6,274 bases of DNA from JADJPL01 sp964607915 (lineage in GTDB: Bacteria > Bacteroidota > Bacteroidia > Chitinophagales > Saprospiraceae): assembly GCA_964607915.1 (NCBI GenBank), contig CAZSMU010000183.1, forward strand, positions 1-6,274, written 5' to 3'. Below, one piece after another: positions 1 to 6,259 of the stretch; the stretch's first letter is position 1, and every line of letters starts with the position of its first letter. The translations under genes and the position numbers were made by a program. The notes below the pieces were generated by a model. It did no database searches, had not been told where the DNA came from, and worked only from the letters and a program-made list of their open reading frames with translations.

Positions 1-73
1 AAAATGGCTCTTTTTTCCCTCCTCGGTGACCCCGCGCAACAAGTCTGTTTTTCACATAAACAACGATTAACCG
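1..73. other. Leader region upstream of efp, no gene supported
   Basis: No coding region is supported here. The first bases (TGGCTC followed by six T) could be the 3' arm and U-tract of a terminator whose 5' arm lies left of the window, but this cannot be confirmed. The 25 bases before the efp start are AT-rich (TTTTTCACATAAACAACGAT), as is common for Bacteroidota leaders, and contain no Shine-Dalgarno motif. I find no TAnnTTTG promoter element, so the efp promoter is either off the left edge or not of the consensus type. Confidence 0.4.
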
Positions 74-640
74 ATGGCTACCACAGCAGATATCCGCAAC
101 GGCCTTTGCCTGGACCTGAACGACGACATTTACAGCATTGTAGAATTTCAACATTCTCAGGTTGGCCGAGGTGCGGCATTTGTGCGTACCCGCCTGAAAA
201 GCCTTACTACCGGCAGGGTCATCGAGACCACATTTCCGTCGGGTCACAAAATCAACGAGGTGCGTGTAGAGCGCCGGAAGTTTCAGTTTTTGTATGCTGA
301 CGAGCAGGGGTATCACTTCATGAACAATGAGACGTATGACCAGGTTATGCTGGAAGAGAAGTTGATAGACAACCCGAAGCTCCTCAAGGAGGGCATGGAG
401 GTAGATATTCTCTATCATGCGGCGAAGGAGATTCCGCTCACCCTGGAGATGCCCCAGTGGGTAATCATGCAAGTGACGTACACTGAGCCCGGCCTGAAGG
501 GGGATACGGCTACGAACACTTTAAAACCAGCGACCGTGGAAACCGGCGCTGAAGTACGCGTGCCCTTATTTGTGAACCAGGGCGATTATATCAAAATCGA
601 TTGCAGAACCGGCGCTTACCTCGAGCGTGCAAAAGCATAG
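74..640 (+). CDS. efp: Translation elongation factor P (EF-P)
   Basis: EF-P binds between the ribosomal P and E sites and speeds peptide-bond formation at proline stretches in the cytoplasm. The 188-residue product has the usual length and three-domain layout: KOW-like domain I (about 1-65), OB domain II (about 66-128) and OB domain III (about 130-186). Family hallmarks are the start MATTADIRNG, FMNNETYDQ (82-90), GLKGDT (140-145), KPATVETG (151-158) and VPLFV (163-167). The ATG at 74 gives the standard family N-terminus, so the start is firm. The oddity is the domain I tip loop, where residues 26-36 read Q-H-S-Q-V-G-R-G-A-A-F. The position that is lysine in E. coli (K34) and in the P-G-K-G loops I know from Bacteroidota is arginine here (R32, codon CGA 167-169), and the preceding proline is valine. 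Pseudomonas-type EF-P also has arginine at position 32, where it is rhamnosylated by EarP. Whether R32 is modified here is unknown. The gene lies 3 nt before accB, an arrangement common in Bacteroidota and some other bacteria. Confidence 0.97.
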   Translation: MATTADIRNGLCLDLNDDIYSIVEFQHSQVGRGAAFVRTRLKSLTTGRVIETTFPSGHKINEVRVERRKFQFLYADEQGYHFMNNETYDQVMLEEKLIDNPKLLKEGMEVDILYHAAKEIPLTLEMPQWVIMQVTYTEPGLKGDTATNTLKPATVETGAEVRVPLFVNQGDYIKIDCRTGAYLERAKA

Positions 641-643
641 CGT

Positions 644-1159
644 ATGAACTTCAAAGAAATCCAGGAATTGCTCAGGCTGATTTCGAGGCTTGAGCTCACC
701 GAATTCAAGCTCAAGGAAGGCGAGTTTGAGTTATCTGTGCGCACCAAGTACTATTCAGGAGCCAAGGGAGGTATCCCGGTGGCTGCCCCGATTATTCCGG
801 CGAGTGCTTACAGCAGTATGGCGCCGGCACCTGTCGAAGCGGCATCGGCTTCTTTCCAGGTCTCCCCTGAGGTACCGGCAGCGATGCCGGCAGCACCGGT
901 TCAGGAGGGGGGCAACCTGGTAGCGATCAAATCGCCCATTGTAGGCACCTTTTACCGTTCTTCTTCGCCTGACAAGCCCCCGTACGCCAAGATAGGGGAC
1001 AAGGTAGAAAGCGGTGCCGTGGTGTGCATCATCGAGGCGATGAAACTGTTCAACGAAATCGAATCCGATGTCAGCGGGCGCATTGTGAAAGTCCTCGTGG
1101 AGGATGCACAGCCGGTCGAGTACGACCAGCCATTGTTCCTGGTTGACCCCAAGGGATAA
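644..1159 (+). CDS. accB: Acetyl-CoA carboxylase biotin carboxyl carrier protein (BCCP)
   Basis: This is the carrier subunit of acetyl-CoA carboxylase, the first committed step of fatty acid synthesis. It holds the biotin that AccC carboxylates and the AccAD carboxyltransferase then discharges onto acetyl-CoA. The 171-residue protein has a helical N-terminal region (1-33, MNFKEIQELL onward), an Ala/Pro-rich flexible linker (about 45-90) and a C-terminal biotinyl domain (about 93-170). The biotinylation motif E-A-M-K-L-F-N-E is at 131-138, with target lysine K134 (codon 1043-1045). The segment SPIVGTFYRSSSPDKPP (97-113) contains the 'thumb' insertion typical of true acetyl-CoA carboxylase BCCPs, which distinguishes it from lipoyl domains and from the biotin domains of other carboxylases. 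It starts 3 nt after the efp stop and ends 12 nt before accC, so translational coupling within one operon is likely. Confidence 0.97.
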   Translation: MNFKEIQELLRLISRLELTEFKLKEGEFELSVRTKYYSGAKGGIPVAAPIIPASAYSSMAPAPVEAASASFQVSPEVPAAMPAAPVQEGGNLVAIKSPIVGTFYRSSSPDKPPYAKIGDKVESGAVVCIIEAMKLFNEIESDVSGRIVKVLVEDAQPVEYDQPLFLVDPKG

Positions 1160-1171
1160 ACAACGAAGCGT

Positions 1172-2512
1172 ATGTTCAATAAAGTCCTAATCGCCAACCG
1201 CGGCGAAATTGCCCTGCGGGTCATCCGCACCTGTCGCGAGATGGGTATAAAGACCGTAGCGGTATATTCTACGGCCGACCGGGAAAGCCTGCACGTGCGC
1301 TTCGCCGACGAAGCTGTTTGTATTGGCCCTCCCCAATCATCGGAGTCCTACCTGAGTATCCCGCGCATCATGGCGGCTGTAGAGATTACGAATGCCGATG
1401 CGATTCATCCCGGCTATGGCTTTCTTTCCGAGAATGCTGGTTTTGCGGAGGTTTGTTCGCAATACGGCATCAAATTTATCGGTCCGACGCCAGATCAGAT
1501 CCGCAAGATGGGCGATAAAATCACGGCTAAGGATACGATGATCAAGGCCAAAGTGCCCGTCATCCCCGGCTCGGACGGTTTAGTGCGGGACGTCAAGCAC
1601 GGCAAAAAAACGGCAGCAGAGATTGGCTACCCCGTCATCATCAAAGCTACTGCGGGTGGTGGTGGCAAGGGGATGCGGGTCATCTGGGAAGAAAAAGATT
1701 TTGAGAGTGCCTGGAACATGGCTCGCCAGGAAGCGAAAGCGGCTTTTGGCAACGACGGTATCTATATCGAAAAATTTATCGAAGAACCGCGTCATATTGA
1801 AATACAGGTCGCCGGCGACCAGTTTGGCAACGTAATCCACTTATCGGAGCGGGACTGTTCCATACAGCGCCGGCATCAAAAGTTAGTAGAGGAGTCTCCT
1901 TCCCCCTTCATGACGCCCGAACTTCGGGAGGCGATGGGGAAAGCTGCCGTGTTGGCGGCTCAGGCTATCCAATATGAAGGGGTTGGCACGATAGAATTCC
2001 TAGTGGATAAATACCGGAACTTCTACTTCATGGAGATGAATACGCGTATCCAGGTAGAGCACCCGGTCACGGAAGAAGTAACGGACCACGACCTGATCAA
2101 AGAGATGGTCAAGATCGCTGCTGGCGACCGCCTGACTTGCGGCAACCTCTATCCCACGGGGCATGCTATGGAGTGTCGGATCAATGCCGAGGACGTGTTC
2201 AATGGGTTTCGGCCCAGCCCGGGCAGGATAAGTTCCTTCCACAGCTCCAAAGGGCATGGGGTGCGCGTAGATACCCACGTTTACGCGGGCTATACGATTC
2301 CGCCGTATTACGACTCCATGATAGCCAAGTTGATTTGCCGTGCGCCGAGCCGGGAGGAGTGCATCACTAAAATGGAGCGCGCCCTTGACGAGTTTATCAT
2401 TGAAGGGATCAATACGACGGTGCCTTTCCATCAGAAGTTGATGAAAGACGAAAACTTCCGGAAGGGCAATTTCCATACCGGGTTTTTGAACGACTTCAAG
2501 ATGAAGGACTGA
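1172..2512 (+). CDS. accC: Acetyl-CoA carboxylase, biotin carboxylase subunit
   Basis: The enzyme uses ATP and bicarbonate to carboxylate the biotin on AccB, in the cytoplasm. At 446 residues it is close to E. coli AccC (449). The N-terminal biotin-carboxylase domain begins FNKVLIANRGEIALRVIR (2-19). It is followed by the HPGYGFLSEN motif (79-88), the ATP-grasp glycine loop AGGGGKGMR (161-169), H208 in RHIEIQV, and RRHQKLVEE (233-241, with K237 matching the catalytic lysine). Metal and catalytic residues are E275, E288, N290, R292 and E296 within EMNTRIQVEHPVTE (288-301). R336 in ECRINAED matches E. coli R338. The C-terminal domain runs to the end (GNFHTGFL near 432-439). No biotinyl or carboxyltransferase domain is fused, so this is the stand-alone bacterial subunit. 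A propionyl/acyl-CoA carboxylase subunit is unlikely given its length and its accB neighbour. Confidence 0.97.
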   Translation: MFNKVLIANRGEIALRVIRTCREMGIKTVAVYSTADRESLHVRFADEAVCIGPPQSSESYLSIPRIMAAVEITNADAIHPGYGFLSENAGFAEVCSQYGIKFIGPTPDQIRKMGDKITAKDTMIKAKVPVIPGSDGLVRDVKHGKKTAAEIGYPVIIKATAGGGGKGMRVIWEEKDFESAWNMARQEAKAAFGNDGIYIEKFIEEPRHIEIQVAGDQFGNVIHLSERDCSIQRRHQKLVEESPSPFMTPELREAMGKAAVLAAQAIQYEGVGTIEFLVDKYRNFYFMEMNTRIQVEHPVTEEVTDHDLIKEMVKIAAGDRLTCGNLYPTGHAMECRINAEDVFNGFRPSPGRISSFHSSKGHGVRVDTHVYAGYTIPPYYDSMIAKLICRAPSREECITKMERALDEFIIEGINTTVPFHQKLMKDENFRKGNFHTGFLNDFKMKD

Positions 2513-2534
2513 TGCGGGGCGGAGCAGAGCGTTT

Positions 2535-4358
2535 ATGATCAATCGTAGTTTCTGGCGGCTACTGGGTTACCTGCGTGCCTACCGCCTCAACGTAGCGATG
2601 AGCATACTGAGCAATGTCCTCATGGCTATTTTCACCGTGTTGAGTATCCCGCTCATCAGTCCGTTTTTAGAATTGATATTTCAGGCGGAGGTACAAGCTG
2701 TACCCCGGCCGGAGGTACGATTCAGCGTACAGGGGTTTGAGCAATACCTCAACTACTACCTGACGAAGCTCATTGTAGAGCAGGGTCGGGAGAAGGCATT
2801 GTTGTTTGTCTGTCTGTCCATCCTCAGCATTTTTTTTGCCAAAAATCTGTTCCGTTATCTGGCGATGTTTTTCATGGCCCCTACGCGAAACGGCATCACG
2901 CGCGACTTGCGCAAGCAGTTGTTCGACAAATTGTTGGTGTTGCCGCTGGGTTATTTTTCGGAAGAGCGCAAGGGCGATTTGATGTCGCGCATCACGTCGG
3001 ATGTACAGGAGATTGAGTGGAGTATCCTGAACGTGCTGGAAGCTGTGTTTCGGGAGCCCATCATTGTGGCCCTCAGCTTGGCTTTCATGCTATACATCAG
3101 CCCTTCGCTGACGGGTTTCGTGTTTGTATTAATCCTGTTTACTGCGGTGGTCATCGGGGGGATTGGCAAGAGCCTGAAGCGCAGTTCCTCGCAGGTCCAG
3201 GAGCGCCTGGGCAATATTGTGACGGTTGTGGAGGAGGCCCTGTCGGGGCTGCGCATCATCCGGGGCTTCAACGCTGCGCACTATCAGCAGCGGAAATTTT
3301 CGGTAGAGAACAACGCCTATCGGCATACCCTGACCCGTTTGTTGTGGCGCAAAGACCTCTCGTCGCCGCTTTCGGAGTTCCTAGGCATTGCGGTGGTTAC
3401 CGTTTTGTTGTGGCATGGTTCCCGGCAGGTTTTTGAGGGCGGGATGGATGCAGGGGCTTTTTTTTCCTTTTTATTTGCCTTTTACAACGTCATTGACCCG
3501 GCCAAATCTTTTTCAAAGGCATTTTACGATATTCAGAAAGGTATTGCTGCGCTGCAGCGCGTAGAACACATCCTGGATGCGCCTGTTGCGATACACGATG
3601 CGGCGCAGGCCAAAGCCCTTCCCTTCTTTGCGCATCAAATTGAATACCGCGGGGTTGGCTTCAGCTACCGGGCCGACGAAGGGCCTGTATTGCAGGATAT
3701 CCACCTGACCATCCCCAAAGGGCGTATCGTTGCCCTTGTAGGAGCGTCTGGGGCGGGCAAATCTACGTTAGCGGACTTACTACCGCGGTTTTATGACGTA
3801 CAAGAGGGCGGTATCTTCATTGACGGGCACGACATCCGGGACTTAAAACTCCACGATGTACGGGCGCTGATGGGGATTGTCTCCCAGGAAGCCATTCTTT
3901 TCAACGATACGATTTACAACAATATCGTTTTTGGGTTGGATCACATCCGGCCGGAGGATGTGGAGCGGGCGGCGCGCATTGCGAATGCACACGATTTTAT
4001 CCTCGCCACGGAGCACGGGTACCAGACGAATATCGGGGATCGGGGTTCCAAGCTCAGCGGTGGCCAGCGGCAGCGGCTGACGATTGCCCGCGCCATCCTT
4101 AAAAACCCTTCCATCCTCATTCTTGACGAGGCAACCTCTGCGCTGGACTCCGAGTCGGAGAAATGGGTACAGGAAGCCTTGACGCACCTGATGAAAGACC
4201 GTACTTCCCTGGTTATCGCACATCGTTTGTCCACCATACAACACGCCGACGAGATTGTAGTGATGAAAGAAGGCCGCATCATCCAGCGGGGGACGCACCA
4301 GGAGTTGGTAGAACAGGAAGGTGAATATCGAAAGTTGGTAGGATTACAAGCCTTTTAA
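2535..4358 (+). CDS. ABC exporter half-transporter, MsbA-like (fused membrane and ATPase domains)
   Basis: This is a type IV (MsbA/Sav1866-type) ABC exporter of 607 residues that should act in the inner membrane as a homodimer. Six hydrophobic segments are visible near 18-49, 88-114, 164-188, 191-212, 278-298 and 305-321. The first coupling region, PLGYFSEERKGDLMSRITSD (137-156), is characteristic of lipid and multidrug exporters. The ATPase domain (about 366-605) is complete: A-loop Y378, Walker A GASGAGKST (403-411), Q-loop Q451, signature LSGGQ (507-511), Walker B ILILDE (527-532) with catalytic E532, D-loop SALD (535-538) and switch H563. All catalytic residues are present, so it should be active. 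The loop between the first two membrane segments (about 50-87) is longer than in E. coli MsbA and accounts for much of the extra length over 582 residues. It begins 22 nt after accC with no visible terminator between, so co-transcription is plausible. Substrate could be lipid A precursor, another lipid or a drug; the sequence does not decide, so no gene symbol is given. Confidence 0.93.
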   Translation: MINRSFWRLLGYLRAYRLNVAMSILSNVLMAIFTVLSIPLISPFLELIFQAEVQAVPRPEVRFSVQGFEQYLNYYLTKLIVEQGREKALLFVCLSILSIFFAKNLFRYLAMFFMAPTRNGITRDLRKQLFDKLLVLPLGYFSEERKGDLMSRITSDVQEIEWSILNVLEAVFREPIIVALSLAFMLYISPSLTGFVFVLILFTAVVIGGIGKSLKRSSSQVQERLGNIVTVVEEALSGLRIIRGFNAAHYQQRKFSVENNAYRHTLTRLLWRKDLSSPLSEFLGIAVVTVLLWHGSRQVFEGGMDAGAFFSFLFAFYNVIDPAKSFSKAFYDIQKGIAALQRVEHILDAPVAIHDAAQAKALPFFAHQIEYRGVGFSYRADEGPVLQDIHLTIPKGRIVALVGASGAGKSTLADLLPRFYDVQEGGIFIDGHDIRDLKLHDVRALMGIVSQEAILFNDTIYNNIVFGLDHIRPEDVERAARIANAHDFILATEHGYQTNIGDRGSKLSGGQRQRLTIARAILKNPSILILDEATSALDSESEKWVQEALTHLMKDRTSLVIAHRLSTIQHADEIVVMKEGRIIQRGTHQELVEQEGEYRKLVGLQAF

Positions 4359-4368
4359 CAACATCTTA

Positions 4369-4401
4369 TTTGGAAAATCAGCCTTTTGCCCGCTACCTTT
4401 G
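4369..4401 (+). promoter_or_regulatory. Bacteroidota-type sigma promoter for the T9SS-cargo gene
   Basis: TTTG at 4369-4372 and TACCTTTG at 4394-4401 match the -33 (TTTG) and -7 (TAnnTTTG) elements of the primary-sigma promoter known from Bacteroides and Flavobacterium, with a 21-nt spacer, within the reported range. Transcription would start near 4405-4410, giving a leader of about 40-45 nt before the TTG start at 4450. The promoter begins 10 nt after the ABC transporter stop, so it uncouples the downstream envelope gene from the efp-acc-ABC unit. I see no hairpin terminator between 4359 and 4449. Confidence 0.72.
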
Positions 4402-4449
4402 TGCGACTAAAAACGCATTGCCCTGGAACGACCACATCCATTCATCCAT

Positions 4450-5571
4450 TTGACCAAAACCTGTGCTGTGCTGCTGCTTTTGGTATTAAGCGCCAAGGCA
4501 GCATCGGGGCAACCCATGTTGAGCAATTCCCTAATGCCATCGGCAGGAGACACCTACGTTATGGCGACGGACCCCCTTCCCTCGGGGATTCGCATACAGA
4601 CTTCCGGGCCAAACAAACGATGGGATTTCACGACCCTCATTGCCCCTTACGCGCGGCAGTATTCCTGGCGCGATGCCAGTGGCACCAAAATCCCAGGTGT
4701 CGAATATTTGACTGCGCCGACGGAGGCGTTCAGCGAAGCTTTTTTCCAAAAGACCTCATCAGAGCTTCGAATCAGCCGGGCCAGGGGCCAAGATCCGCTG
4801 GGCGTCAGCTACAACTCCCTCGTCACCTATTCTCCGGCGTTGACGTTGCGCAAATTTCCCCTCCGCTACGGGGACCAGGGTACGTACCGCAGCACGATGA
4901 CCATCACTTGTGCCGCCGGCGATGCGTCTCCTTTGATTTTGCGCAAATTGCCCTTTCAGCCCGACTCCCTGCGTTTCCGGGTGAACGTCGAGCGGCTTAC
5001 GGAAGTAGATGCCTGGGGGCGTTTGATTATCCCGGGCGGAATTTACGATGTATTGCGCGAGCGACAAACCGAGAGTTGGGATATCCAGATAGACGTGCGC
5101 GTGGGAAGGCGCAAGTGGCAGCACATCAGCAGTATGCTCGATATTCCCATAATTTTTCCCCATACAGAAACCCTCGGCTACGCTTTTTACAGCAACAGCT
5201 TTCCGGAGCCCATCGCAAAAGCGACTATGGAGCCCGGTTCAGGAAATACCGTCGCGCACATGGCGTTCAAAGTATTTGATACGGAAGAGACCCCTTTGCT
5301 GACGTCGCTTGGCCCCAATATATTTGTCTATCCCAATCCTGCCATAGTCAATGCGCGTTTCGAGTTCTTCAATCTTCCCACAGGCGAGTACGAGTTGAGC
5401 ATTTTCGACCCGATCGGGCGGCCCATTTTGCTGAAGCGCTATTCCGTTTCCGGCAACCGCACCGAGAAAATAGACGTCTCGGAGTTCCGCAAGGGGGGAT
5501 ACCTGTATACCCTTAAAGACAGCAGGGGCAATACCATTGCTACAAAGCGCTTTACGGTTATCCGCCCTTGA
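4450..5571 (+). CDS. Secreted protein of unknown function with T9SS type A C-terminal sorting domain
   Basis: The product (373 residues from the TTG start) has a Sec signal peptide: a short charged start MTK, a hydrophobic core VLLLLVLSA (7-15), and probable cleavage after the small residues near 17-20. The mature N-terminal part (about 21-285) matches no family I recognise. The C-terminal 83 residues (291-373) form a type A sorting domain: IFVYPNPA (291-298), then G-E-Y-E-L-S-I-F-D-P-I-G-R (312-324), F-R-K-G-G-Y-L-Y (346-353), and a final K-R-F-T-V-I (366-371). Such domains direct cargo through the outer membrane by the type IX system, after which they are usually cleaved and the cargo is anchored or released. 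No in-frame ATG lies between the upstream stop at 4408 and 4450. The first in-frame ATG (4516) would remove the signal peptide, so TTG is the better start; GTG at 4468 is less likely. It has its own promoter and is followed directly by a terminator. Confidence 0.87.
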   Translation: MTKTCAVLLLLVLSAKAASGQPMLSNSLMPSAGDTYVMATDPLPSGIRIQTSGPNKRWDFTTLIAPYARQYSWRDASGTKIPGVEYLTAPTEAFSEAFFQKTSSELRISRARGQDPLGVSYNSLVTYSPALTLRKFPLRYGDQGTYRSTMTITCAAGDASPLILRKLPFQPDSLRFRVNVERLTEVDAWGRLIIPGGIYDVLRERQTESWDIQIDVRVGRRKWQHISSMLDIPIIFPHTETLGYAFYSNSFPEPIAKATMEPGSGNTVAHMAFKVFDTEETPLLTSLGPNIFVYPNPAIVNARFEFFNLPTGEYELSIFDPIGRPILLKRYSVSGNRTEKIDVSEFRKGGYLYTLKDSRGNTIATKRFTVIRP

Positions 5572-5572
5572 T

Positions 5573-5593
5573 AGGGGTACTTCCCCTTTTTTT
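5573..5593 (+). terminator. Intrinsic (rho-independent) terminator after the T9SS-cargo gene
   Basis: A five-base-pair GC-rich stem, AGGGG (5573-5577) with CCCCT (5583-5587), closes a five-base loop TACTT and runs into seven T (5587-5593). It begins one base after the TGA stop (5569-5571). Stem, loop and T-run have the expected form. The stem is short, so some read-through into the gene starting at 5617 is possible. Confidence 0.72.
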
Positions 5594-5616
5594 GCATCAT
5601 CTACAAAAAACAAGCT

Positions 5617-6189
5617 ATGATGCGCAAGGTACTCCTTTTATCCACTCTGTTTTTCCTGTGCTTCTCCGCCCTGCAGGCACAGCAGCAGGAAACGCTTTTC
5701 GGGAATAACCGCCTCGAATCCACTGGTTTTTGGTATTCCCGAACGAATAATTTTTCCTTTTACGAAGAGGACTCCGAGTATTTTTCCGGATGGAATTTCG
5801 GCTTTGAGTTCAACAAGAACTTTACGGTAGGCTGGGCCTGGCAGCGCCTTTCCGGACTGGGAAGGATCGAGGATACGGGCAACCCCTATGACCTTCGCAC
5901 GAATGGGGTATTGTTGGCGTATGCCCCCAAGTCGCACAAGCTCCTTCATCCTTATCTGAGCGTGGTCGGAGGCTCCGGCAAACTGGATTACCTCCAACGG
6001 CAAGACCGCGTGTACATGGTACAGCCCGCCCTCGGATTCGAACTCAACGTAGTGCGCTGGCTGCGCGTTGGTGGAGAAGCCGGATACCGGCTGCTCAGCG
6101 GGGTGGACATAGCCGACATAGACGCAGTGGACATCTCCAGCCCGTTTGCCCAGTTGCAATTTCGGTTCGGGTATTCCTCGCGCTGGTAA
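5617..6189 (+). CDS. Predicted small outer-membrane beta-barrel protein, function unknown
   Basis: This 190-residue protein has a clear Sec signal peptide: M-M-R-K, hydrophobic core VLLLSTLFFLCFSAL (5-19), and probable cleavage after the LQA near residue 21. The mature part alternates polar residues with aromatic and hydrophobic ones in short segments separated by polar turns, for example GWNFGFEFNKNFTVGWAW (58-75), HPYLSVVGG (111-119), PALGFELNVV (137-146), WLRVGGEAGYRLL (148-160) and FAQLQFRFGY (177-186). It ends in an aromatic residue (W190). This is the pattern of a small outer-membrane barrel, with room for about eight strands, of the kind common as uncharacterised proteins in Bacteroidota. 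No enzymatic motif is visible. Two consecutive ATG codons (5617, 5620) can both serve as start. The leader CTACAAAAAACAAGCT is A-rich without a Shine-Dalgarno site. The start lies only 23 nt after the upstream terminator, and no consensus promoter is visible between them. Confidence 0.85.
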   Translation: MMRKVLLLSTLFFLCFSALQAQQQETLFGNNRLESTGFWYSRTNNFSFYEEDSEYFSGWNFGFEFNKNFTVGWAWQRLSGLGRIEDTGNPYDLRTNGVLLAYAPKSHKLLHPYLSVVGGSGKLDYLQRQDRVYMVQPALGFELNVVRWLRVGGEAGYRLLSGVDIADIDAVDISSPFAQLQFRFGYSSRW

Positions 6190-6236
6190 ATACAGGGCCA
6201 AAAGAATAGATTAGACTTGTTGCGAGGGGAATCATC

Positions 6237-6259
6237 AAGGGGTCAAAAAGGCCCTTTTT
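6237..6259 (+). terminator. Probable intrinsic terminator after the beta-barrel gene
   Basis: AAGGG (6237-6241) pairs with CCCTT (6252-6256). After a bulged G (6242), T6243-C6244 can pair with G6250-G6251 across an A5 loop, and the structure runs into a short T-tract (6255-6259). An alternative is the near-perfect palindrome AAAAAGGCCCTTTTT (6245-6259), which could work on both strands. It lies about 50 nt after the stop codon at 6187-6189. The rest of 6190-6274 shows no gene. The stem is weaker than the one at 5573, so this is a moderate call. Confidence 0.5.

Noticed and set aside
1..17. Possible 3' half of a terminator (TGGCTC followed by T6) at the left edge
   Set aside because: The matching GAGCCA arm would lie outside the window, so the structure cannot be shown.
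4..300. 98-residue open frame starting at the window's left edge
   Set aside because: It overlaps efp out of frame for most of its length, is rich in Arg, Pro and His as shadow frames usually are, and shows no family resemblance.
875..890. Perfect hairpin CCGGCA-GCGA-TGCCGG with a GNRA-type loop inside accB
   Set aside because: It falls in the Ala/Pro-rich linker, where repeated GCN and CCG codons readily create such palindromes, and it has no T-tract or other regulatory context.
2000..2542. 180-residue minus-strand open frame opposite the end of accC
   Set aside because: It lies entirely opposite conserved accC coding sequence apart from a short end, and shows no recognisable domain. It is a shadow of a GC-rich gene.
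4386..5279. 297-residue open frame overlapping the T9SS-cargo gene in another frame
   Set aside because: Its composition (Arg/Gln/His/Pro-rich) is typical of a shadow frame. The overlapping frame encodes a signal peptide and a clear T9SS domain, so that one is the real gene.
5638..6201. 187-residue minus-strand open frame opposite the beta-barrel gene
   Set aside because: The + strand frame has a signal peptide and barrel-like strand pattern. The minus-strand product has neither a signal nor a recognisable motif.
6212..6219. TAGACTTG, one mismatch from the TAnnTTTG promoter element
   Set aside because: There is no TTTG at the right distance upstream and no gene start visible before the window ends.
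6194..6255. Separated inverted repeat AGGGCC (6194-6199) and GGCCCT (6250-6255)
   Set aside because: Only six base pairs about 50 nt apart, and its right arm is better used by the local terminator hairpin at 6237-6259.
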